This document shows, piece by piece, positions 55,495 through 64,000 of a DNA stretch of 64,000 bases. The notes under the pieces are model-generated. The model ran no database searches and had not been told where the DNA came from. It saw nothing but the letters and a program-made list of their open reading frames with translations. The DNA is from Pseudogymnoascus destructans (taxonomy: Eukaryota > Ascomycota > Leotiomycetes > Thelebolales > Thelebolaceae). The translations under genes were made by a program, and so were the position numbers. Positions within the stretch are counted from its first letter, which is position 1. Each line of letters starts with the position of its first letter. The DNA lies in NCBI RefSeq assembly GCF_001641265.1, contig NW_020167524.1:682001-746000 (forward strand), written 5' to 3'.

Positions 55495-57345
55495 ACGTGC
55501 ATGTATAACGAAAGTGCCAAACAAGCAAATCATGCGGTGACCAACCCCCCCAACTAAATGTTAAATTCCTCCACAACAAAACATGCGCCATAAAAATGAT
55601 GAAAGCAAATTAGTGCTAGCTATCCAAGCTATGCAAAGCGACCCAAATTTGCGCCTTCGAGTTGCAGCTAGGATCTATTCCGTAGACCACCGCAAGCTAC
55701 GTCACTGTTTACAAGGCGTACCTTCACGATGCGATATCCAAGCCAACTTACGGAAATTAAGTAACCTAGAGGAATCAGTTCTTGTTCAGTATATACTTGA
55801 CTTAGCTGCTAAAGGGTTCCCTCCTCAGTTGTCTATTGTTGAAGATATGGCAAATTGACTACTTGCAACACGTGACGCGCCACGCGTCGGGTCACGTTGG
55901 GCTTCAAACTTTGTTAAGCGCCATGTAGAGCTCCGGACACGCTTCCAGCGAAAATACGACTACCAGAGGGCTAAGTGCGAAGATCCAGAAGTCATTCGTG
56001 GCTGGTTTGAGCTTGTATGGAACACAATTCTAAAGTATGGCATCAACAATGCAGATATCTACAACTTTGATGAGACTGGGTTTATGATGGGCGTCATCTC
56101 AAGCGCAACGGTAGTAACGAGCTCAGATGGGCGGGCAAAGGCAAAAAAGGTGCAACCTGGCAATCGGGAATGGGTTACAGTAATCCAAGGCGTTAGTTCT
56201 CAAGGTTGGGCAGTGCCGCCATTTGTCATTGTGACAGGTAAAAACCACCTTGCATCTTGGTATGAGAATAGCAGATTTCCAGCAGATTGGGTAATCGCTG
56301 TTACTGCAAATGGCTGGACTACAAACGAGAGAGGTATGGATTGGATTCAGCATTTTGAGAAGCACACAAAGCCCTGGAGTGTTGGTGGTTATCGCTTGTT
56401 AGTCCTTGATGGTCATGAGAGCCACTACTCAGACAAGTTTGAGGAGTACTGCAAAGAACACAACATTATTACGCTTTGTATGCCTGCTCACTCTTCCCAT
56501 ATACTCCAACCACTTGATGTTGGCTGTTTTGGCCCATTAAAGAGAGCTTACGGTCGGCAAATTGAAGATATGATGCGGGCTCATATTATTCACATTACTA
56601 AGGATGACTTCTTTCCTGCCTTCCACACTGCATTTAACATTGCAATGACAGAAAGCAATATTCAGGGAGGGTTCCGAGGTGCTGGGCTTCTTCCATTTAG
56701 CCCTGAGAGTGTAATATCTACACTTGACCTTAGGTTTAAGACGCCAACACCTCCAACCTCTCGCCCAAACACCGCTCAACCATGGGTTTCTCAGACACCA
56801 AATAACCCAACTGAAGCTGTATCACAGTCTACTTTCATTAAAAACTGAATTGCGCATCATCAAAATAGCTCTCCAACCTCAATCTATGCAGCTGTTGACC
56901 AGTTTACAAAGGGTGCATCGCAAATAATGCATCAATTAGCATTGTTAAAAGCAGAGAACCAAAACCTGCGACAGGCAAATGAAGTGCTAAGCAAGCGCCG
57001 GAGAGCTAAAAAAACACGACTACAGCAAGGAGGATCACTTAGTCAACAGGTAGCACAGGAGCTACAGGACGAGAGGGACGTTGTGCAGCAAGTAGAGCAA
57101 GAAATAAGGGCAAGTAGTGGTCGGAAGCCAAGGGAAGAAACCCATGCACGTCGCTGTGGCAAGTGTGGTGAGACTGGACACAATGCGCGCACTTGTCAGA
57201 TTGTAATAGACAGGTCTGAGGAAGAGGACTCCGAGTAGTTTTGATTAATTTATATTGTTGTGGTGGATTTATCGCAATTCTTATGGGGTAGTCGCGATAT
57301 TTTGGCACTTTCGCTTGTTTGGCACTTTCGTTATACATGCACGTT
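55495..57345 (+). mobile_element. Complete family A pogo-like transposon, copy 3
   Basis: 1851 bp flanked by TA (55493-55494, 57346-57347). The left terminal repeat lacks about 14 bp (one GAAAGTGCCAAAAT-like unit) present in the other copies; the right terminal repeat is complete. The transposase is on the plus strand, opposite to copies 1 and 2. Confidence 0.93.
55583..57238 (+). pseudogene. Family A transposase, copy 3, with two in-frame TGA codons
   Basis: 552 codons in one frame, interrupted only by TGA at codons 92 (55856-55858, context TGA-CTA) and 422 (56846-56848). Contains the HTH region, NFDETGF, LLVLDGHESHYS, LQPLDVGCF, a basic coiled-coil stretch and the CCHC knuckle CGKCGETGHNARTC. 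It lacks the third TGA seen in copy 2, so it is closest to the common ancestor. Without readthrough only a 91-residue DNA-binding fragment, and internally initiated pieces, could be made. Confidence 0.88.
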
Positions 57346-57453
57346 ATACAATGATGGTAGAAAATCCATCCATGACCATAAATCCTCCACTATTAGCCAT
57401 ACGCCATAAAACATTGCTGTAAAAAGGGGTACTGAAGTAAAGCTGCTACTGCC

Positions 57454-60400
57454 TTATTCAGAATGAGCAGTCGAAAGAGAAGGACTCAATGGTATGGCAG
57501 GAGTCGTATCCATCAGAACCTCATTAAGAACCGGATCATGTCTTTTGACTGGGTCTACTACATTCGACATCCTAATACCGTAGGACTTGACAGTAGGAGC
57601 AGTGTCTGGCAGTACAATCTTCTGTACATGTATGGGAGAGTCTGTAGCCATTGGAACAGAGCTAGCATTAAGGTGGGTGGTAGCGATCTTGCTCACAACC
57701 TCAGAGATTGGTGCTAGCATCCACACAAAGCGCCTCAGAGCCAAGCTCCTTCCAATATCATGAGTTGTTGAAAACACTGGGGACAAGAAGGGCTCCTCAC
57801 TGTCTTCGTTATGGTCAAGAAGGGCATTGTATTTAGTGTGGGGGGAGACCTTAACCCCTGCCTTAAACTGGCCGGAGCGTCGAGCAATAACGAGGCGTAA
57901 TCCACGCTCTGCAATCGCTGAGTCGAGGGTACCCTGGATCTCTACACCAGTGTACACATGGTTTGGGTCCATGCTTAACAACACAAGAAAATCAAGTTCA
58001 TCTTGGTCATAAAGAGCTTTCTCCTCAGGGGTAAGCTTCGTCCATGACTTCTTGAAATCCTTGATGTAATTGGTAGGTGTAAGCTCAGGCCTGTTATGAT
58101 ATCAAGTGCGCCTTGCAGCTCGAGTAGGGGTTCAGGGGTGTGGGGAGCTTTCCGGGGTTGGAGCGAAGTTTTCAGTTGTGGAGTGAATTCTCAGAACTGG
58201 TCTCGCTCAAGAGAATTCACTCCACAACAACATAGCTGTATATAGATCGAGTCACAGCTCGAGTGCTCCTCTTCTCTTTCCTTCCTTCTCTAGATTGAGT
58301 TTAATTCATAATACCCAACTGGCGCCCTATGCCTTGGTGAACCGTGACAAGGCCCATTGACTCGGGAGAATGGACCTTGGTCAGAATATCAATGATGTTC
58401 TTGTCAATCTGCTTAATTTCTCGCCAGGCATCATGGCTGTTTAGCACAGATAGTCTAACTATCGTGACTTTCTTCTTCTGAGAAACCTGCATATGGATTA
58501 GCACCCTCCTCTGTACATGTTCCATAGGCAGGGGGGGCTCTTACTCTGATTGGACGATAATGAACCTGCAGTTCAACTGGGAGGTTGATTGCTGTTGTTA
58601 TCGAACAAACACGCTGACATGCACCATCTAAATTCATGCCTTGGGACGACACCGCATACATCATGATGAGTACGGTAAGGCTAGAGTGAGGGTCGTTGAA
58701 CTCTTTGAGTAGGGCGATGCATTGTGGGTCAGTCAGTCCAGCATGGAACACCACTGCTCGAGTAGAAGGTCTTACAAACTGTCTCTACATACCAAGCGGA
58801 GGCTGGTATCTCTTCAGAGCGCAAGAGTTTATTCCTCTTTCCATCCTTGTCCGGCTTCATGCAGTGCTCCATAATATCCTTTATGATCCATCTCATTTTG
58901 GGACTCCCAAAGGTCAGGTGCTGTAGGAGATCTGAAGCGTCCGTAATAGGTCTATCCCCTCTCCTCAAAGTTGAATGTGCTAGCTGGAGGCCTGTGAAAC
59001 CCCGAGATCACAAGATGGTAATGGTGGCTACAGTATCATCGAGGAAACGCCCTCGCACCTTGGTGTGAGTAAGGGTTTGGTGAAAGCGACTCAATAAGGT
59101 CGAGACGGCATTGATAGTCATGGAACGCATTGGGCCAGTGATGCAGGGAAAACTCTTTAGATCACCAGTTGGATCTACTCAGTGCTCCTTTTCTTTCAAC
59201 AAAATCTCCAATCCTTCCTCGTAATCCCTTCTGTATGTTAGAGGTGCAGGGTGTAGAGAATGCATGCATTATACTTACTTAATGAAACCCTGGTGGAAGA
59301 ATTGATATTCTCAGCTTCCAAAGAGGTCATCCTAAGCAGTGCTGTGGTTATTTCGTGCAGGGGCATAAGGCTCTTCAGTTGCAAACGGCTGCCGTTGCTG
59401 TCTGTAGGGATTGAAGTGGCAGTCGACCGCCGGAGTACCAATAACTGTTCCATGCACCTATATAGTCTGTTGATAGTTTTTCTATTGCCACAGTTGAGAA
59501 GCTGGCGAACACAGTACGGATCAGCCGCAATGAGGCATTTCCATGATGTAGGTAGGACATCTGGCTCTAGTAGAAGACGAAGTCTTGGTAAGTGCCTTTT
59601 AGAGTTCCAAGCCACCTAATCCGTTCTTTGGTGAGGTGGGCGCCTTTCCTGATCTTGGGCCAGAGGATATTCAACGGTCCCAATATATCCTTCATTGTTA
59701 GCAGGGCCCTGTACATGTATAGGAATGTGTTCACTTACCAGGCTTTGATTCTGGAATGGAGTACCAGTTAGAAACCAGTGGTGTTTCGCGCATAACCTTG
59801 CCACTGCAACGTGGATCTGCGTCAAGGAATTGCGGACCTTATGCCCTTTATCTAGGATGATGGTGTGGAAAACTCCCTTCCATTTACTTGTCCACTCCGA
59901 AGGCTGGATAGGCCTATCTTCGTCACCTGGTTGACGACAGGGCTTCTGAAGAGTTCTTGCAGACAGTGTGTCGTATGACGTGAGGATTACCATCTTGGCA
60001 GCCAACTTATTGTTCATGTCAAAGATATACCGGAGAACTCGAGAATGCTTGCCATTTTGGGGTAATCTCTCATCCCCTTTGATGATATCCACTTTAACGA
60101 CGAGGCCCCGTCTGATGGCGAGTCTCCATATCCTAGAATTAGGTTGATTCCCTTGAAGTGTTTGACGATATCCTGGCGCCATTGCTCAATAACCGGTCCT
60201 GCTGGGGCTAGAATAAGCTGAGGCTTATATTTGCCAGGTTCTTCTCGTGTGTGATATTCGAATACCCATGACAGGTATAGCAGAGCTGTGAATGTCTTTC
60301 CCAGTCCCCACTCCCATATTATCAACGAGGAGGCCGCCATAGGTGCGTGTGGTAAGCAAATCTTCAGCAATAGCCTGAGCCTCTTCCGTTGGAGCACAGA

Positions 60401-60760
60401 TATACCCGTAACCTTCACAATCATCCAGAGAAAACTGGTAATCTGGTGTCCTAATGGGCACATTTTAACTGTTGGGAGCGAGTTCAGCTTGTACTACGCT
60501 AGGATCTGGTTTTGGTCATGCCAGGAGTCAAATACTGCCTGGGATATTTCCAAACAAGCATCGAGAGGAGGGCCTGTATGGGATTCGTCGCCAGCAAACA
60601 ACTTTTGCGTCTTGTAATAGTCCTCAAAATTTGAATCCTCTTGAACTCCACCAACCTAGAATGATGTTAATTATGAGGGTCTCTGTACATGTATAGAGGC
60701 AAGCTTACATCTGCATTCAGAGTGGTCTCTGTAGCCGCAGCAAGGCCAGCCTGTATCTCA
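57454..60760 (-). pseudogene. SNF2-type helicase/ATPase gene, decayed
   Basis: Recognisable minus-strand blocks run from N- to C-terminus: YYKTQKLFAGDESHTGPPLD; a Walker A region reading EWGLGKTFTALLYLSWVFEY (canonical G-x-GKT altered); APAGPVIEQWRQD; VILTSYDTLSAR; a Walker B region DKGHKVRN where DEGH/DEAH is expected; FLTGTPFQN; the conserved LEPDVLPTSWKCLIAADPYC and MEQLLVLRRS; helicase-C motifs VFHAGLTDPQCIALLKEFND and SQGMNLDGACQRV; and the C-terminal frame 57454-57984. One clean GTAAGT intron (after GTPFQNQSL) is visible. Frame changes and stops elsewhere, plus an inserted LTR-like sequence, show decay. Related SNF2-like genes are common in fungal repeat-rich regions. Confidence 0.7.
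58092..58313. repeat. LTR-like insertion in the helicase relic, with a hairpin
   Basis: About 220 bp starting TGTTATGATATC and ending near TTCATAATAC, interrupting helicase coding homology. It contains an exact 18-bp inverted pair (58175-58192 and 58211-58228). The ends are only approximate and no target duplication is evident. Confidence 0.35.
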
Positions 60761-60857
60761 TTACCTGGAAGACCAGCTTAATTAAGGGCAGTTTTGGGTG
60801 TAACATTTGCAACCCGAAGTGTCCCAATGACCTTGTGAATGAAAGTATCGATTCCTG

Positions 60858-60881
60858 TAGGCGTGGAAACATCCACGCCTA
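60858..60881. repeat. 10-bp perfect hairpin
   Basis: TAGGCGTGGA and TCCACGCCTA separated by AACA, 30 bp before the LTR start. Confidence 0.8.
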
Positions 60882-60910
60882 AATGCCATGCAAGAGAGGA
60901 TGTAGATTGG

Positions 60911-61385
60911 TGTTACGACGGAACAAGAAGGCTGGCCAACTACAGGACAGGAAGGAGGGAGGTCGCATGAGACCGGCCCTGGTACCTGGAGGGGCAGCGG
61001 GGAATAGTAGTTCCGAAAGTATCACGTGACGGACTCGCAGGATGATGAGAAGAGTCCTAAGAGTCCAGGACTCCGAGGACTCGAGTGAGTTCCCAGGAGT
61101 CCACTAGGCACGTGATGGACTCGCAGGATGATGAGAAGAGTCCTAAGAGTCCAGGACTCCAAGGACTCGAGTGAGTTCCCAAGAGTCCACTAGGCACGAC
61201 GCCACTATATAAGTAGATAGTATTTCCTTAGATAGGAGCTTCGTGCTCAACTCAATACAGTATTTGTTATATACTAGTAACGTGTTACTTGAAGCCTTTG
61301 TGTCTGATCCCCTGCCTCCTCTGATAAGTAAACCTTTACGCAAGAGAACCTCTGTGTCTTCTATCATTTAGAAGTCAGCGTTACA
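60911..61385 (+). repeat. 5' LTR of a Ty3/gypsy element, with internal 86-bp duplication
   Basis: 475 bp, beginning TGTTACGACG and ending CAGCGTTACA. TATA box near 61203 (CACTATATAAG). Positions 61023-61108 and 61109-61194 are two near-identical 86-bp units. The second half shares its core with the LTR at 24559-24879. The 3' LTR is off the right edge, so the outer limits are inferred. Confidence 0.75.
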
Positions 61386-61431
61386 CTTTGAGCACCACTT
61401 CTACGAGGTACCGGCTTACACACAAAGCAAC

Positions 61432-63369
61432 ATGTCTGTCGTCAGTTCGAAGGGGAAAACCCCCACCACGCCAACTTCGTCTCAGAGGTCTAAGCCTGAG
61501 AATGAAGAGATGCCCGATGCACCCACCGTCAACGAACTCAAGGAAACTCTACGCGTCAAGTTGCCCGACACTTACTCCGGCAACCGAAAGGAACTTGAGG
61601 TGTTTTTGCTACAGGTCGAACTGTACCAGCACTTCAATGATGAGAAGTTTCCCACCCAGGAGAGCTATGCCCTGTGGACTGCATCCTACCTTAGGGGGGA
61701 AGCCCTGCGATGGATCGAACCATTCCTCAAGGACTATTTCAAATATGAAAGTACCAATGGAAGCATGACAACTACGCAGACTATGTTTGGCAGCTGGAAT
61801 GGATTCTGTAAGGAAATCCGACGCATGTTCGGAGACATCGATGAGATTAAGACCGCGGAAGACCATCTGTTTGCACTTAAGCAGACTGGCAGCGCCCTCA
61901 CATACTCCACAGAATTCCAGAGATACGGCAATCAGACAGGATGGGACGCCAGCGCACTCATCAGCCACTACCGACGTGGGCTGAAGAGCCATATACGTAT
62001 GGAACTTGCCCGTTTGGAACAACAACCAACGGACATGGTAGCGCTAATCGAACATACGGTCCGAATCGACAATCGACTATACGAATTCCAGAAGGAACGT
62101 CGGACCTATGACAAGCCCAAGAAAAGTTACCCCTACCGGGGAAACGAGGGCAGACGACGGGATCAACACCCGCGAGACAACCGTTGGTCGGACCCAATGG
62201 AACTCGATGCCACGTTCAAACCTGGACGACCCCGTGACCCTAAGAAAGACAGACAATTCAAGGAACGACTCTGTTTTAACTGCGACAAGCCAGGCCACAT
62301 GGCCCGAGACTGCAGACAGCCAAAGAAAGGGAACGGCGGACGCAAAGTCGGCAAACAACTCAATGCCACCTGGACAGGACAGTTGAACGCAACGTTTGTG
62401 AGCAAACAGGACTGGGGAATAAACGGCGAAAGCACCCCAGAAGACGAGAGCTCAGATGAAGGGTCGGAGGCGGAATCGTTCACCGTCTCGGAACAGGAGA
62501 CCTTCGATGAACTCGCACCTACGGAACCAATGAGTCCACGGTGCAAGAGCGTAGTAAGACGCATGGCAAAACACGCCCACGCGAAGATTAGGGCCGAACG
62601 AGACAAGCCCAATGGCCAGAGGAGAATCCCCATGCTTAAAGACCTCTACGGGAACCTGTTACAGGAACTTCCGTTAAAGTGCAAGGTGGACGACTGCAAG
62701 GATGACCTCTGGAGATACTACGACCAACTAACGAATACCCGCAGGCTGCTTGGCACGTCCCAAGACGTAGCTAAGTTGGAAGCCCAAGAAGCGGAAGAAC
62801 TGGAGAAGGATGTCGAGCATATGGCTAAACTGAAGTATATGAAAAGCGTCAAACTTTACTACCAGGACCGCAGGAGAGCCCTGAAGAAGTACGACGAGAA
62901 AGCCAGAGATATGCTCCGACGGGAAAATGCGAGACCCACTCCACGCATCGAAAGCAGAGCCATGGAGCAACTAGACACGTTCTCCACGCCTCCGAGGGAA
63001 GATAGTGCATGGGTGAGAGGACAGCGGGAACTATCAATGACAGACGCAACAGAGACTGATCATCCCTGGCACGCGTATGTCTACTGGGAGTATTGCAGCG
63101 AAGATGACTGCAAGCTCCACTGGAAAAAGAAACACCAGAATCAGTTGTTTCCCCGATCCTCGCCCAGGATACACTTCAGAGACGCAGAGCAAGTTCATGC
63201 CCTCAGGCGAAGCCAGTCTGAAGGGGACTTGCCTATCAAAAGCGAACAGGTATACAAGAAATACCCACATCTGCTAGACGAAGCAGAAGAGCGAGGGAAA
63301 CGATCTCCCCAAGGACCACCATTGGAAGCGGATGAATACTATCCTTCCTCGGACGAGTCAAAAAACTAG
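61432..63369 (+). CDS. Gag polyprotein of a Ty3/gypsy retrotransposon
   Basis: 645 residues from ATG 61432. A retrotransposon Gag/capsid domain covers about 40-220 (KLPDTYSGNRKELEVFLLQV, LRGEALRWIEPFLKDYF, YSTEFQRYGNQTGWDASALI). A basic stretch follows, then a CCHC knuckle (CFNCDKPGHMARDC) near residue 285. The C-terminal 340 residues are charged and coiled-coil-like (EAEELEKDVEHMAKLKYMK), longer than in many Gag proteins. It ends TCA AAA AAC TAG, which forms a canonical slippery heptamer with the stop directly behind it. Intact, so the element may be active. Confidence 0.93.
   Translation: MSVVSSKGKTPTTPTSSQRSKPENEEMPDAPTVNELKETLRVKLPDTYSGNRKELEVFLLQVELYQHFNDEKFPTQESYALWTASYLRGEALRWIEPFLKDYFKYESTNGSMTTTQTMFGSWNGFCKEIRRMFGDIDEIKTAEDHLFALKQTGSALTYSTEFQRYGNQTGWDASALISHYRRGLKSHIRMELARLEQQPTDMVALIEHTVRIDNRLYEFQKERRTYDKPKKSYPYRGNEGRRRDQHPRDNRWSDPMELDATFKPGRPRDPKKDRQFKERLCFNCDKPGHMARDCRQPKKGNGGRKVGKQLNATWTGQLNATFVSKQDWGINGESTPEDESSDEGSEAESFTVSEQETFDELAPTEPMSPRCKSVVRRMAKHAHAKIRAERDKPNGQRRIPMLKDLYGNLLQELPLKCKVDDCKDDLWRYYDQLTNTRRLLGTSQDVAKLEAQEAEELEKDVEHMAKLKYMKSVKLYYQDRRRALKKYDEKARDMLRRENARPTPRIESRAMEQLDTFSTPPREDSAWVRGQRELSMTDATETDHPWHAYVYWEYCSEDDCKLHWKKKHQNQLFPRSSPRIHFRDAEQVHALRRSQSEGDLPIKSEQVYKKYPHLLDEAEERGKRSPQGPPLEADEYYPSSDESKN
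63360..63366 (+). promoter_or_regulatory. -1 ribosomal frameshift site (A AAA AAC)
   Basis: In the gag frame the bases read A AAA AAC followed at once by TAG (63367-63369). Slipping back one base enters the pol frame at CTA GGA GTC, which stays open to the window edge. Heptamer type X XXY YYZ as in known -1 sites. Confidence 0.85.
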
Positions 63370-64000
63370 GAGTCCTCGACGGTAGGCCACCGGCGAGCGA
63401 CACGAAGAGGCCTAGTACAGACCAGCTATGCGCCACGACGGGCAGCATGCAACTATATGTGGTCGCTAAGATACAACAGCGACACCTCCGAGCAATGATT
63501 GACTCAGGAGCGACGGGCAACTTTATGACAAAGAAAGTAGCAGACACGCAAGGCTTCAAAACAACAATGAAAGCCGAACCATACCCATTAATGGTCGTAG
63601 ATGGAGAGCCCATCTCGACTAATGAAGGAATGGTGACCCACGAAACGGTCCCATTGGAAATGGTCATGCTACACGGGCACAAGGAAACGATTCAGTTTGA
63701 CATCGTGCACATGGACAACCATGCGTGCATCCTTGGTATGCCATGGCTCAAGAAACACAACCCCCAGATCGACTGGTGGAACGAGAAAGTTGTGATGAGC
63801 CAGTGCGCGTGTGAACAACGGACGGACACGCGACAACGGGAGAAACCCTCCCAGGGCCGGAAGGAGTTATGTGCAACCTCCGAGCTCGATGACCTAGCCC
63901 AGGCATCCTCACCGATGAGTATACCGGTGGAGTACAAGGAATACGAGCGATTATTCCAGGAAGGCCCTAAGAACGAGGCGCTTCCTAAGCACCAACCATG
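63367..64000 (+). CDS. Pol polyprotein, N-terminal protease part (continues off the window)
   Basis: Open in the -1 frame from the gag stop to the right edge; the first internal ATG is 63447. Retropepsin-type aspartic protease motif MIDSGATGNFM, and a second-half motif ILGMPWLKKHNPQIDW. The sequence leaves the window in the linker before the reverse transcriptase. Expression as Gag-Pol by frameshifting is expected because no independent start is needed. Confidence 0.88.

Noticed and set aside
1..64000. CRISPR arrays or bacterial-type operons
   Set aside because: The repeats seen are adjacent tandem units or inverted pairs, not regularly spaced repeats with unique spacers, and genes carry spliceosomal introns.

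Overview
The window is nuclear DNA of a filamentous ascomycete (Pezizomycotina). Evidence: short introns (47-99 bp) with GTAAGT-like donors and CTAAC-like branch points, a nitrate-assimilation cluster arranged as in Aspergillus, a fungal DUF3433 membrane protein, TTAGGG telomere-type repeats, and Ty3/gypsy, pogo/Fot1-like and PIF/Harbinger-like elements. The genus cannot be fixed from sequence alone.

Layout. 1-11392: a PA-TM-RING gene (1795-4261) among pogo-like DNA transposons of three families, called A, B and C here. B is intact; C carries a nested copy of A. 11423-16750: a decayed Ty3/gypsy gag-protease fragment ending in a long hexanucleotide microsatellite, then unexplained degenerate repeats. 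16761-24553: a complete chromodomain Ty3/gypsy element with LTRs of equal length and a 5-bp target duplication. Its 3' part holds a spliced gene on the opposite strand encoding a six-cysteine Zn2Cys6-like protein. 24559-29008: LTR debris, a Harbinger relic, a large inverted repeat split by a solo LTR, and a C fragment.

29256-43000: host genes. These are proteasome subunit Rpn5, an FSH-type serine hydrolase, a perfect 129-bp inverted repeat around telomere-type repeats, two decayed genes meeting tail to tail (C2H2 protein, carotenoid oxygenase), a P-loop/HAD/UPRT fusion protein, a hypothetical protein with a repeat-rich promoter, and a DUF3433 protein. 43735-43860 is a perfect 54-bp-arm palindrome.

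44002-54432: the nitrate cluster. niaD and niiA diverge from a promoter with GATA and NirA-type sites, and crnA follows niiA. CrnA imports nitrate, NiaD reduces it to nitrite and NiiA reduces nitrite to ammonium. 54880-64000: transposon debris, a third copy of A, a decayed SNF2-type helicase gene, and the 5' part of another Ty3/gypsy element (LTR, gag, start of pol) with a canonical -1 frameshift heptamer directly before the gag stop.

Novelty candidates, best first: the antisense spliced zinc-cluster gene inside the retrotransposon; the telomere-type repeat in a perfect inverted repeat; the kinase/HAD/UPRT fusion; the A-family transposase carrying the same in-frame UGA codons in different copies; and a Rieske ligand substitution in NiiA. 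All gene models were spliced by eye and no database search was possible.
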